Source: Pseudomonadota bacterium
Lineage (GTDB): Bacteria > Pseudomonadota > Alphaproteobacteria > Rhodobacterales > Rhodobacteraceae
DNA: 64,000 bases
Assembly: GCA_020161615.1 (NCBI GenBank)
Contig: JAIUPD010000002.1
Location: forward strand, 310,001-374,000
Reading direction: 5' to 3'
In this document: in pieces, positions 50,582-58,830 of the stretch
Numbering within the stretch: position 1 is the stretch's first letter
Layout: each line of letters starts with the position of its first letter
The notes under the pieces: model-generated
Told to the model about the DNA's origin: nothing
Seen by the model: only the letters and a program-made list of their open reading frames with translations
Databases searched by the model: none
Made by a program: the position numbers and the translations under genes

Positions 50582-52654
50582 ATGTTTCCTTCCATGGACC
50601 AGATCCTGCCGTCCATCGAGGCGATGGGCGCTCTGGGGTACTGGGTTGTCGGACTGGCGGCGATGCTGGAGGCGTGGTTCGTCACCGGCATCGTGGTACC
50701 GGGCGCGCTGGTGGTCGATGCGGGCGGGCTGCTGATCCAGCAGGGGGTTCTGGACGCCATCGACCTCGCCTGGTTCGTGGCCATCGGCTCGGTCCTGGGG
50801 ACTGAACTGGGCTATTGGACCGGGCGGCTGGCGCAGCGCGGGCTGAAGGGGCGGCTGGAGACGTCGCGCACCTTTGCCCGTGCGGTGACGCTGTTCGAGC
50901 GTTACGGCGGGCTCGCGTTGGTCATCGGGCGGTTCCTGGGGCCGGTCTCGGGCCTCGTGCCCATCGCCGCGGCGCTGTCGGGGATGGCGCACCGGCGCTT
51001 CCTGCTCTGGTCCATCGTCGCCGCGGTCCCCTATACGCTGTTCCACCTGTCGCTGGGCTATCTGCTGGGCGGGGCGCTGAGCCAGCTGGGGCCGATGGTC
51101 ACCCGGGTCGGCCTGCCCCTGCTGGCGCTGTTGCTGCTGATCCTGCTGCTGATCTGGCTGGTTGCCCGGGCGCTGAGGCTCTGGCCCTTCGTGCAGCGCG
51201 TGACCGGCATGGCCGCCGGGGCGCTGGTCGCCCTGCCCTGGGTGCAACGGCTGGCGGCGCGGCATCCGCGGGCGGCGGCGTTCATCGCCCGGCGGGTCGA
51301 GCAGGGGCGCTTCGGCGGTCTGCCCGCCACCATGCTGGCGCTGGTCTTCGTCTATCTGCTGGGCGTCTGGGGGGCCTCGGTCCTCGACTGGCTGACGGCC
51401 GCGCCCATCGTCGCTATCGACGAGCGGGTCGCCAATCTGATGCACGCTTTCCGCAACCCGGCGGCGCTGAGGGTCACGACCCATGTCACGGCGCTGGGCG
51501 ATACGCGGGTCGTCGCCGCCGTTTCGGTCGCGCTGGCCTTGTGGCTGCTGGCGCGGGGGCGGCGCGACCTGGCGCTGGGGCTGTCGGTGGCGGTGGTCGG
51601 CAATGCGCTGTCGGTGACGGTGCTGAAGCTGATCTTCCAGCGCGACCGGCCGCCCTTTGCCTTCTTTGTCGAGTCGACGAACAGCTTCCCCTCGGGCCAT
51701 GCCGCGATCTCGGCCGCGTTCTGGGGCAGCGTGTTCTATGTCGCCTGGCGCATGCGCTGGCTGCGGCTGCCGGTGGTGCTGGTGCTGGCGCCGCTGATGG
51801 CGCTGCTGGTCGGGGGCAGCCGGATCTATCTGGCGCAGCATTACCTCAGCGACGTGCTGAACGGCTGGCTGGTCGGGACGCTCTGGCTGGTCGTGGGCAT
51901 CGCCATGGCCGAATGGTGGGACGACACCCGCCCCCGGCCCGCGCCGATGCCCCGGGGGCGCTGGATGGCGCTGCCGGTGGCGCTGCTGCTGGCGGGCGCG
52001 GCCTGGGTCACGGTCTTTTACGACAAGGCGCAGACGCTGCCCTGGACCGGTCCCGCCGATGTGGTCCTGCCCGAGGTCGCGGCGGTGGTCGGGGCCCGGG
52101 GCTTTGCCGGGCAGACGGAATCGCTGCTGGGCACGCCGCTGGAGCCGATCAACCTGATCCTCGCCGCCCGGGATGAGGCGGCGGTCAGCGCGGCGATGCA
52201 AGGTCTGGGCTGGGTTCTGGCCGAGCCTCCTGGCCTGCAGGCCGTGACCCGCGCCGCCTGGAGCGCCTGGCGCAATCTGGAAGATCCGACCGCGCCCGTC
52301 GTCCCCTATTTCTGGGAAGGCGCGCCCAATGACAGCGCCTGGGAAGCCGCCACGCCCGACAACACCGAACGCCGCCGCCATCACCTGCGGCTCTGGCGCT
52401 CGCGCTATGTTACCGCCGACGGACACAGGCTCTGGGTCGGGGCGGCCAGTTTCGACGACGGGATCGACCGCACGCTGTTGCACCACATAGCCCCCGACCC
52501 GGATGCCGAGCGGGACCGGCTGGCCGCGGCGCTGGTGGCGGCGGGCGCGGTCGCGCTGGGGCGCGTGGCGACCGGATCCGCGCTTTCGGGCCGGTCGATA
52601 GCGGGCGATCCTTGGTCAAGCGATGGGCAGGCGGTGATCCTGCGTCTGCCCTGA
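50582..52654 (+). CDS. DedA-PAP2-LssY fusion membrane protein
   Basis: This 690-residue protein combines three domains. Residues about 20-165 are DedA/SNARE-associated (GALVVDAGGLLIQQG, then GPVSGLVPIAAALSGM with its re-entrant region). Residues about 265-450 are a PAP2 phosphatase with KLIFQRDRPP, SFPSGHA and SRIYLAQHYLSD active-site motifs intact. Residues about 480-690 resemble the LssY C-terminal domain (LEPINLILAARDEAAV, NDSAWEAATPDNTERRRHHLRLWRSRY split across a loop). It probably dephosphorylates a lipid phosphate at the outer face of the inner membrane and may flip it. Confidence 0.87.
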   Translation: MFPSMDQILPSIEAMGALGYWVVGLAAMLEAWFVTGIVVPGALVVDAGGLLIQQGVLDAIDLAWFVAIGSVLGTELGYWTGRLAQRGLKGRLETSRTFARAVTLFERYGGLALVIGRFLGPVSGLVPIAAALSGMAHRRFLLWSIVAAVPYTLFHLSLGYLLGGALSQLGPMVTRVGLPLLALLLLILLLIWLVARALRLWPFVQRVTGMAAGALVALPWVQRLAARHPRAAAFIARRVEQGRFGGLPATMLALVFVYLLGVWGASVLDWLTAAPIVAIDERVANLMHAFRNPAALRVTTHVTALGDTRVVAAVSVALALWLLARGRRDLALGLSVAVVGNALSVTVLKLIFQRDRPPFAFFVESTNSFPSGHAAISAAFWGSVFYVAWRMRWLRLPVVLVLAPLMALLVGGSRIYLAQHYLSDVLNGWLVGTLWLVVGIAMAEWWDDTRPRPAPMPRGRWMALPVALLLAGAAWVTVFYDKAQTLPWTGPADVVLPEVAAVVGARGFAGQTESLLGTPLEPINLILAARDEAAVSAAMQGLGWVLAEPPGLQAVTRAAWSAWRNLEDPTAPVVPYFWEGAPNDSAWEAATPDNTERRRHHLRLWRSRYVTADGHRLWVGAASFDDGIDRTLLHHIAPDPDAERDRLAAALVAAGAVALGRVATGSALSGRSIAGDPWSSDGQAVILRLP

Positions 52655-52723
52655 CCGCCCGCCCCCTTTTCTTCGCCGCCGGGCGGGACTAGGTTTGGCC
52701 AGGGAAGCGATCCGCAGGAACAG

Positions 52724-53488
52724 ATGATGTCGCGCAAGCGTCCGGTTGTCGGGGTTATCGGTAACGCCGCTCTACTGAACGAAACCTATCACGTGCATGC
52801 CGGGGCCTCGATGATTTCGGCCGCGGTGGCCGAAGTCTCGGGCGCCATGCCGCTGCTGATCCCGGCCGACCCGCGCTTTGTCTCGGTCGAGGAATTGATG
52901 GCGGTCTGCGACGGCTTCCTGCTGACCGGCGGGCGGCCCAATGTCCATGCCGAGGAATATGGCGAGGAGCATACCGAGGCCCACGGCGCCCATGACCGCA
53001 ACCGCGACGCGATCACCCTGCCCCTGGTGCGCGCCTGTGTCGAGCGGGGGCAGCCCTTCTTCGGCGTCTGCCGGGGTTTCCAGGAGGTCAACGTGGCCCT
53101 GGGCGGCTCGCTCTATCCCGAGATCCGCGACCTGCCGGGGCGGATGAACCACCGCATGCCGCCCGATGGCACGCTGGAAGAGAAATTCGCGCTGCGCCAT
53201 ATGGTGACCTTCACCGAGGGCGGGCCGTTCCACCGGCTGCTGGGCTCGCCGCAGGTGATGACCAACACGTTGCACGGGCAGGGGATCAAGACGCCCGGCC
53301 GGCGGATCGTCATCGACGGCTATGCGCCGGACGGCACGCCCGAGGCGATCTATGTCAAGGACGCGCCGGGCTTCACCCTGGCCGTGCAATGGCACCCCGA
53401 ATACAACGCCGCCAACGATCCCGTCTCGCGCCCCCTCTTCGCGGCTTTCGGCGAAGCGGTGCGCGACTGGGCGTCGGTGAACGCCTGA
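52724..53488 (+). CDS. Class I glutamine amidotransferase-like peptidase C26 (PuuD type)
   Basis: This 254-residue protein has the nucleophile elbow GVCRGFQE and the His-Glu pair in AVQWHPEY. It starts GVIGNAALLNETYHVHAGAS and has a LLTGGRPNVHAEEY segment, as in gamma-glutamyl-gamma-aminobutyrate hydrolase. It hydrolyses gamma-glutamyl amides in polyamine breakdown, but no other puu gene is near, so the actual substrate is unknown. Confidence 0.88.
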   Translation: MMSRKRPVVGVIGNAALLNETYHVHAGASMISAAVAEVSGAMPLLIPADPRFVSVEELMAVCDGFLLTGGRPNVHAEEYGEEHTEAHGAHDRNRDAITLPLVRACVERGQPFFGVCRGFQEVNVALGGSLYPEIRDLPGRMNHRMPPDGTLEEKFALRHMVTFTEGGPFHRLLGSPQVMTNTLHGQGIKTPGRRIVIDGYAPDGTPEAIYVKDAPGFTLAVQWHPEYNAANDPVSRPLFAAFGEAVRDWASVNA

Positions 53489-53557
53489 TTGAACCCTTGG
53501 CGGCGGGTGTCCGACTGACCTCTGAAAGGCCCGCATCGGGCCGTAGCGGAGGCTCAC

Positions 53558-53644
53558 ATGGACAAGCTGCTCGTTCTTCTCGCCGGGATCATCGGCGCCT
53601 TCATCGCCATCGTTCCCGCCACCTCGCCCGCGCTGGGTCTCTGA
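53558..53644 (+). CDS. 28-residue single-span membrane peptide
   Basis: ATG 53558 is preceded by CGGAGG and opens a 28-codon frame MDKLLVLLAGIIGAFIAIVP followed by ATSPALGL. It is almost wholly hydrophobic, so it should form one transmembrane helix. The stop is five bases before the META-domain gene start, which lacks its own ribosome binding site, so it may also serve for translational coupling. A small hairpin GGCCCG-CAT-CGGGCC lies just upstream (53528-53542). Confidence 0.55.
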   Translation: MDKLLVLLAGIIGAFIAIVPATSPALGL

Positions 53645-53648
53645 GCCG

Positions 53649-54467
53649 ATGCTGCGCTCTCTCTGCCGCGCGCTGGCGCTTGTCCTGTGCCTGACCGCGC
53701 CCGCATTTGCCGAGGTCGTCACCCTGCAATCCATCGCCACCGGCCAGCCGGTCGGCCGCGACGGCGCGGGCCTGCTGCGGCTGGGCGCCGGGGCCGCGGT
53801 GCCGATGGAGATGATCCGCCTCGATGGCCGCCGCGTCGCCTTCCGCGACCCGGCGAGCGGGCTGTTCCTGCGCGCGGGCGTCGGCGCGGCGACCGAAATG
53901 GCCCTCGTCTCGCCGCATATCCGCGGCTGGGAGACGTTCGAACTGTGGGATCAGGGCGGCAGCGTGGTGCTGCGCTCGGTCCAGAGCGGGCAGTATGTCG
54001 GCGCCGATGGCCGCGACCAGCGGCTCAATGCCACCTGGGGCAGCGCCGGGCGCGGGCAGCAATTCCGCCTGATGCCGGTGGGGGCCGCGCCCCGCCCGCT
54101 GCCGCCCCGCCCCCCGGCCGCGATCTTCGTCGGCGAATGGCGGGTGCAGGACCTCTATGTGAACGGCCAGTCGCTGCCGCTGTCGGTTGCCACCCGGGCT
54201 GCGGTCCAGCTGGGCATCGACCGGCAGGGCGGGGTCCAGGGCAACACCGGCTGCAACGCTTTCGACGGCCGCGTCACGGCCGAGGGCGGCGGGCATCGCA
54301 TCGGCGGCCTGATGCTGACCCGGCGCGGCTGCGGCGGCGAGGCCGGGCAGGTGGAGCGCCTGGTGCTGGAGGCTTTCGGCGCCACGCGGCTGCTGGAGAT
54401 TCAGGGCGGCCGCTTGATCCTGCGCGGCGAGGGCGGACGGCTGCTCGCCCGCTTTGCCCCGCATTGA
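53649..54467 (+). CDS. Exported fascin-like/META-domain protein
   Basis: This 272-residue protein has a signal peptide (1-21, ending APAFA). Residues about 22-145 form a beta-trefoil-like domain of FRDPASGLFLRAG / LRSVQSGQYVGADG repeats, as in fascin-like carbohydrate-binding domains. A Pro-rich linker leads to a META/HslJ-like domain (about 158-272) with GNTGCNAFDGRV and MLTRRGCGGEAGQVE. META domains occur in envelope-stress and heat-stable surface proteins. Substrate unknown. Confidence 0.75.
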   Translation: MLRSLCRALALVLCLTAPAFAEVVTLQSIATGQPVGRDGAGLLRLGAGAAVPMEMIRLDGRRVAFRDPASGLFLRAGVGAATEMALVSPHIRGWETFELWDQGGSVVLRSVQSGQYVGADGRDQRLNATWGSAGRGQQFRLMPVGAAPRPLPPRPPAAIFVGEWRVQDLYVNGQSLPLSVATRAAVQLGIDRQGGVQGNTGCNAFDGRVTAEGGGHRIGGLMLTRRGCGGEAGQVERLVLEAFGATRLLEIQGGRLILRGEGGRLLARFAPH

Positions 54468-54473
54468 GACCGG

Positions 54474-54498
54474 AAGGGCTCGCCTCGCGCGGGCCCTT
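54474..54498. terminator. Weak hairpin between convergent genes
   Basis: AAGGGC pairs with GCCCTT across a 13-base GC-rich interior between the META-domain and hemN stops. Likely a shared, weak terminator. Confidence 0.4.
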
Positions 54499-54503
54499 GC
54501 CTG

Positions 54504-55859
54504 TCAGATCGCCGAGGAATGGCCGGTCTTGGCCATGGCATAGGCGTCGAATTGCGCGGCGATCATCCGGGTCAGCGGCCGCCCCTCCGGCGGGATCGAC
54601 AGGCCCCGCGCATCGTGGCGGACGAAGGCGCCGAATTTCTCTGCCACCGGCGCGAAGAGCGCGTTCATCGCCGCGCGCGTCACGCCGAAATCGCGCACCA
54701 GCGCCTCGGTCTGCACGGCGAAATCGCACATCAGCGCTTCGATGATCCGGGCGCGCAGCCGGTCCTCGCCCTGGAACTCGTGCCCCCGCGCGGTGGCGAA
54801 AACCCCTTCGCGCACCGCCTTGGTCCAGCCCGAGGTTGCCGCGTTCATCTGCGCATAGCCCTGCGGGAACATGGAGATGGAGGACGCACCCAGCCCGATC
54901 AGCGCGCTGGCGGTATCATCGGTATAGCCCTGGAAATTGCGCCTGAGCCTGCCGTTCCGCGCCGCCACCGCCAGACCGTCCTCGGGCCGGGCGAAATGGT
55001 CGATGCCGATATCGACATAGCCGTCCCAGTTGAAGAGTTTCTGCGCGGTCTCGAAAAGCGCGAGCCGTTCCTCGGGCCGGGGCAGGGTGTCCGAAGGGAT
55101 CATCTGCTGACGCCGCGCCATCCAGGGCACATGGGCATAGCCATAAAGCGCTACCCGGTCGGGCGAGAGCGAGAGCAGTTTCAGCACCGAATCGCTGAGG
55201 CGCGCGCTGGTCTGATGCGGCAGGCCATAGAGGATGTCGGCGTTGAGGCTGGTCACGCCCCGGGCGCGGATCATCTCGACCGCGTGGCGGGTGATCTCAT
55301 AGCTCTGATCGCGGCCGATCACCTTCTGAATCTCGGGGTCGAAATCCTGCACCCCGATGGAGGCGCGGTTCATACCCGCCGCGGCCAGCGCGTCGAGCCG
55401 GGCCTCGTCAATCTCGTTCGGGTCGATCTCGACCGAGAATTCGGCGCCTGCGCCCAGGGGCACAACGTCCTGAATCACGCCCGCCAGTTCGGTCATCTGC
55501 GGCGCCGGGATCATCGTCGGCGTGCCTCCGCCCCAATGCAGCCGCGATAGCGTCACGCCCTCGGGCAGGATGCGCTGCAGGAGGCGGAGTTCGGTTTTCA
55601 GCGTCTCGACATAGGCGATCACCGGATCGTCGTGCGAGGTGCCCTGCGTGCGGCAGGCGCAGAACCAGCACAGCCGCCGGCAAAACGGCACGTGCAGATA
55701 GAGCGAGACCGGGCTGCCCGGCGGGATCGCCCTGACCCAGCGGGCGAAATGATCGCCACCGACCGCGGCCGAGAATTGCGGCGCTGTCGGATAGCTCGTA
55801 TAGCGCGGCACGCGCGCGTCAAAGAGACCCAGTCGGGCGAGTTGCGATTCCGTATCCAT
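54504..55859 (-). CDS. hemN: Oxygen-independent coproporphyrinogen III oxidase
   Basis: This 451-residue radical-SAM enzyme has the HemN-specific cluster PFCRRLCWFCACRT (CxxxCxxCxC), the GGGTPTMIP loop and a C-terminal FQGYTDDTASALIGLGASSIS domain. It converts coproporphyrinogen III to protoporphyrinogen IX without oxygen, so it is needed for haem under anaerobic conditions. It is divergent from fnrL. An FNR box centred 40 bases upstream of its start codon, with a CAAATT -10 candidate, suggests class II activation and an almost leaderless transcript. Confidence 0.95.
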   Translation of the reverse strand: MDTESQLARLGLFDARVPRYTSYPTAPQFSAAVGGDHFARWVRAIPPGSPVSLYLHVPFCRRLCWFCACRTQGTSHDDPVIAYVETLKTELRLLQRILPEGVTLSRLHWGGGTPTMIPAPQMTELAGVIQDVVPLGAGAEFSVEIDPNEIDEARLDALAAAGMNRASIGVQDFDPEIQKVIGRDQSYEITRHAVEMIRARGVTSLNADILYGLPHQTSARLSDSVLKLLSLSPDRVALYGYAHVPWMARRQQMIPSDTLPRPEERLALFETAQKLFNWDGYVDIGIDHFARPEDGLAVAARNGRLRRNFQGYTDDTASALIGLGASSISMFPQGYAQMNAATSGWTKAVREGVFATARGHEFQGEDRLRARIIEALMCDFAVQTEALVRDFGVTRAAMNALFAPVAEKFGAFVRHDARGLSIPPEGRPLTRMIAAQFDAYAMAKTGHSSAI

Positions 55860-55892
55860 TCGCCTAATTTGGCGATACGCAGCCCGCGAGCC

Positions 55893-55906
55893 TTGACCTA
55901 AATCAA
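55893..55906. promoter_or_regulatory. FNR box shared by hemN and fnrL
   Basis: TTGAC-CTAA-ATCAA matches the FNR consensus TTGAT-N4-ATCAA with one change. Its centre (55899.5) is about 40.5 bases from the hemN start and only 4 bases separate its right edge from the fnrL start codon. Confidence 0.85.
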
Positions 55907-55910
55907 CCCG

Positions 55911-56666
55911 ATGCAGAAAACCTCGACCGCCCCCGCGAAGTTCACCCATGTGCAATGTGGGGATTGTCCGATCCGGCATCGGGCGGTCTGTGCGCGTTGC
56001 GAGACGGATGAATTGGCGCGGCTGGAAGAAACCAAGTATTACCGCAGCTTCGAGGCCGGGCAGACCATCGTCTGGTCGGGCGACCGCATGGATTTCGTGG
56101 GCTCGGTGGTCACGGGCATCGCCACCCTGACCCAGACCATGGAAGACGGGCGCCGGCAGATGGTGGGCCTTCTGCTGCCCTCGGATTTCGTCGGCCGTCC
56201 GGGGCGCGAGACCGCCGCCTATGACGTGGTGGCGACGACCGATCTGGTGATGTGCTGCTTCCGCAAGAAGCCGTTTGAAGAGCTGATGGTCCAGACGCCG
56301 CATGTCGGCCAGCGCCTGCTGGAGATGACGCTGGACGAATTGGACGCGGCGCGGGAATGGATGCTGCTTCTGGGGCGCAAGACGGCGCGGGAAAAGATCG
56401 CCAGCCTGATTGCCATCATCGCCCGGCGCGATGCCTCGCTGAAGATGCAAAAGAGCGAGGGGCGGGTGATCGTTGACCTGCCGCTGACGCGTGAGGCAAT
56501 GTCCGAGTATTTGGGGCTCACTTTGGAAACAGTGAGCCGCCAGATCAGCGCGCTGCGCAAGGATGGCGTGATCGAGATCGAGGGCAAGCGCCACATCACC
56601 ATTCCCGACTTCGACAGGCTTATCGAAGAGGCCGGCGACGACAGCGACGGCGGTTTCCTGGTCTGA
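55911..56666 (+). CDS. fnrL: Anaerobic regulator FnrL (Crp/Fnr family)
   Basis: This 251-residue protein has the [4Fe-4S] cysteine pattern Cys16, Cys19, Cys27, Cys30 and an internal Cys115/116. The cAMP-binding-like beta-roll and a C-terminal HTH follow (LTREAMSEYLGLTLETVSRQISALRKDGVI, with ETVSR as the DNA-reading motif). An in-frame TAA at 55899 rules out an earlier start. FnrL controls low-oxygen genes such as hemN, usp and the cco oxidase, all present here with matching boxes. Confidence 0.95.
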   Translation: MQKTSTAPAKFTHVQCGDCPIRHRAVCARCETDELARLEETKYYRSFEAGQTIVWSGDRMDFVGSVVTGIATLTQTMEDGRRQMVGLLLPSDFVGRPGRETAAYDVVATTDLVMCCFRKKPFEELMVQTPHVGQRLLEMTLDELDAAREWMLLLGRKTAREKIASLIAIIARRDASLKMQKSEGRVIVDLPLTREAMSEYLGLTLETVSRQISALRKDGVIEIEGKRHITIPDFDRLIEEAGDDSDGGFLV

Positions 56667-56758
56667 TCTGTCGCAAGAATGCCCCGGGTTGGCCTCAATC
56701 CTGCCCCGGTTCGCGCGCAGATTGTTTCCAGAGCGGAGACACGACCGGGACGCGGCAG

Positions 56759-57271
56759 ATGTTCGATTGGGACAAGCATTACGACGATGTGGTGGCCACG
56801 GCTCCGGTGATGGTGACGCCGGTGGCGCAGCCCGAGCCGGGCTCTCGATGGACCCGCTGGGCGGGTGGGGCGAGGGCCTTCGCCGGGCGCTGGGCGATGG
56901 CGGGCGCGGTGGCTCTGTGCCTGGGCGCCGCGGGCTTCGGCGCGCTGATGGTCCCGCCCGGGGCCCCGGGACGCTGGTATTCGGCGGCGATGGGCTGGTC
57001 GGCGGTGCGGCTGGGCCTTGACGATCCGACGATGCCGGCCGAATTGCTGGCCTATGATCAGGCGCAATACGACAATTTCCGCCGCGGGATCGCCCGGTTC
57101 AGCGATGCCGAATTGCTCGATTTCCTGCGCGTCACCCAGCGTGAACTCAACGGGCGCAACGTGATGGCGGCCTATACGCAGGATGCGCTTTTCCTCACCC
57201 AGCGCGAGATTGACCGGCGCGGCCTGATCCGGCCCCTGTCCTCGCTGGGGGATGCGATGCGGCGCTCGTGA
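56759..57271 (+). CDS. Uncharacterised membrane protein, 170 aa
   Basis: The protein has one strong transmembrane helix at about 45-65 (WAMAGAVALCLGAAGFGALMV) and a cytoplasmic Pro-rich N-terminus with a MFDWDKHYDDVVA start. The C-terminal part is charged, with RFSDAELLDFLRVTQRELNGRN. No family is recognised. It follows fnrL by 92 bases and is closed by a terminator. Confidence 0.6.
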   Translation: MFDWDKHYDDVVATAPVMVTPVAQPEPGSRWTRWAGGARAFAGRWAMAGAVALCLGAAGFGALMVPPGAPGRWYSAAMGWSAVRLGLDDPTMPAELLAYDQAQYDNFRRGIARFSDAELLDFLRVTQRELNGRNVMAAYTQDALFLTQREIDRRGLIRPLSSLGDAMRRS

Positions 57272-57312
57272 TAGCGTTAGCACCCTGATCTGCCACAATC
57301 TTTCCCTTTTCG

Positions 57313-57342
57313 CCCCGCAGCTTTGACACGCTTGCGGGGTTT
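57313..57342 (+). terminator. Terminator after the 170-aa gene
   Basis: CCCCGCAGC pairs with GCTTGCGGGG (one bulged base) around an eight-base loop, followed by TTTCC. Confidence 0.7.
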
Positions 57343-57403
57343 CCTGTTGGCAGGACCCGGTGTCCGGCCCCAAGCCCGCATCGGTCAGTAGGAGGAGAGT
57401 ATC

Positions 57404-57553
57404 ATGCGTCAGACCAGCACCCGTCAGACCGAGGCGACCCGCCAGCAGCCCGCGCATCCCTGGAGCGGCGGCTATCTCTATGGCTCGGACCGGGCGGGCA
57501 GCCAGGGGCCGGGCAGCTTTTCCGGCGGGGCGGCGGGCGGCGTCGTTCGCTGA
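57404..57553 (+). CDS. Small Gly/Ser/Gln-rich protein, 49 aa
   Basis: ATG 57404 is preceded by a very strong AGGAGGAGAG site. The 49-codon frame reads MRQTSTRQTEATRQQPAHPW and ends in GGYLYGSDRAG...GGAAGGVVR, a low-complexity, disordered peptide. It lies between a terminator and the tandem TfoX-like genes (convergent, stop adjacent). No family is recognised. The strong initiation signal is the main support. Confidence 0.5.
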   Translation: MRQTSTRQTEATRQQPAHPWSGGYLYGSDRAGSQGPGSFSGGAAGGVVR

Positions 57554-57880
57554 TCAGCGGGGTGGCAGGCTGGCCACGAAGCTCAGCGCCTGCGCCAGCA
57601 GCGCGCGCCTGAGCCCACCCTCGGCCGCTGCATCGAGCGCCACAAAGCCCTTCATCACCCGCGCGCCCATGACCGCCGGTTCCACGCCCGGCAGCGCCAG
57701 CGCCGCGGCGATCTCGGCGGGTCCGACCCGGAACAGCGCCTGTCCCCGCGCCGAGGCGCCCGCCAGCAGGTGCCCGTCCTTCATCAGCATGAGCGCGCCG
57801 AACATCCGCTGCTCGGTGATTCCCGCCTCGGTGGCGAGGTCGTGCCTGAGGGTGGCGGCAAGGGCCGGATCCGCAGCCAT
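57554..57880 (-). CDS. TfoX N-terminal-domain protein (paralogue 2)
   Basis: This 108-residue protein contains ATEAGITEQRMFGALMLMKDGHLLAGASARGQALFRVG, the TfoX_N pattern. It lies three bases downstream of a related 109-residue gene, so the pair is a tandem duplication. It lacks the C-terminal TfoX domain. TfoX_N proteins are related to competence regulator TfoX, but their function in alphaproteobacteria is unknown. Confidence 0.85.
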   Translation of the reverse strand: MAADPALAATLRHDLATEAGITEQRMFGALMLMKDGHLLAGASARGQALFRVGPAEIAAALALPGVEPAVMGARVMKGFVALDAAAEGGLRRALLAQALSFVASLPPR

Positions 57881-57883
57881 GGC

Positions 57884-58213
57884 TTACTTGGGCGGCAGGG
57901 TCGCGACATGGCTTCGCGCCATGGCGAGCAGCGCTGCGCGGGTGTCGTCATCGCCCAGCTCGTCATAGCCGATCTCGACAAATCCGGTCATCGGACGGCC
58001 GGTGAAATCCATGGGCCGGGTGCCGGGGACGGCCAGCGCCGCCTCGACCCGCGCCGCGCCGACACGGAACATCCCGCCGCGCCGGTGCACGCCGCAGACC
58101 ATGTTGCCCGCCAGCATGAAGCACAGCCCGCCGAACATCTTCCGTTCGCTGTAATCCGGCGCCTCGGCCAGGGATTCGCGCAGAAGCTGGGCCATCCCCT
58201 CGTCATAAGCCAT
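57884..58213 (-). CDS. TfoX N-terminal-domain protein (paralogue 1)
   Basis: This 109-residue protein contains EAPDYSERKMFGGLCFMLAGNMVCGVHRRGGMFRVG and ends LLAMARSHVATLPPK; the C-terminus of the neighbour (SFVASLPPR) is clearly related. It is the first gene of a two-gene unit. Function unknown. Confidence 0.87.
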   Translation of the reverse strand: MAYDEGMAQLLRESLAEAPDYSERKMFGGLCFMLAGNMVCGVHRRGGMFRVGAARVEAALAVPGTRPMDFTGRPMTGFVEIGYDELGDDDTRAALLAMARSHVATLPPK

Positions 58214-58327
58214 TGCCGCTCAATCCTCTTTTCCCACTCAATTCAGGATTGTGCCGAACCTTTGCCCCAATGAGGCCATCTTCGGCGCAGATCAAGCTTA
58301 ACAGATATTCGTTCACCGGAGCCTATC

Positions 58328-58819
58328 ATGAAGTTTCCCTTTCTCTCTCGCTGGATGACGGAAGACACGGGCGCGGTGACGGTTGATTGGACCGTCCTTG
58401 CCGCCGCTGTCGTGGGCCTCGGGATCGCCAGTGCCGCCGCTGTGCGCACGGGCAGCGCCGCGCTGGGCACCGATATCGACTCGGCATTGACCAGCGCCTC
58501 TATCGTCGCCCTGGGGACCCTGGGGGCGGGCGAGGCGATCGCGGAATACGTGCACGAATTGCTGGCGGTCGATCAGGGTGTCTATGAGGAATGGATGGCC
58601 ATCCTGGACAATTACAGCGACGAGGATCTGGCCGATCTCTACACGCAGGTAGCCTTGATCGCGCAGCAACGGATGAGCGCAAACGACAGTTACGAGGGCG
58701 GGCTCTATACCGACCTCGCGGCTGCCGCAGCGCAGCAGATCACGGAGCGGGGGGGCACCATCCCCGAAGGATCGGCGACGGTGGAGGAACTCAACTCCGC
58801 CTATCACGCGATGGGCTGA
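58328..58819 (+). CDS. Flp-like pilin domain protein, 163 aa
   Basis: The N-terminus MKFPFLSRWMTEDTGAVTVD followed by WTVLAAAVVGLGIASAAAV matches the leader-plus-hydrophobic helix of Flp/TadE-like pilins. After this helix come about 110 extra residues, unlike short Flp pilins (about 50-60). The distal part is acidic and helical (YSDEDLADLYTQVALIAQQRM, DLAAAAAQQITERGG). No tad secretion genes are in the window. It may be an orphan pseudopilin or a minor pilin. A GC hairpin terminator follows. Confidence 0.7.
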   Translation: MKFPFLSRWMTEDTGAVTVDWTVLAAAVVGLGIASAAAVRTGSAALGTDIDSALTSASIVALGTLGAGEAIAEYVHELLAVDQGVYEEWMAILDNYSDEDLADLYTQVALIAQQRMSANDSYEGGLYTDLAAAAAQQITERGGTIPEGSATVEELNSAYHAMG

Positions 58820-58830
58820 GCCAGACGGCA

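Noticed and set aside
50390-52486. A 698-codon minus-strand frame opposite the DedA-PAP2-LssY gene
   Set aside because: Translation is Arg/Gln/Pro-rich noise; the opposite strand has three recognisable domains with active-site motifs.
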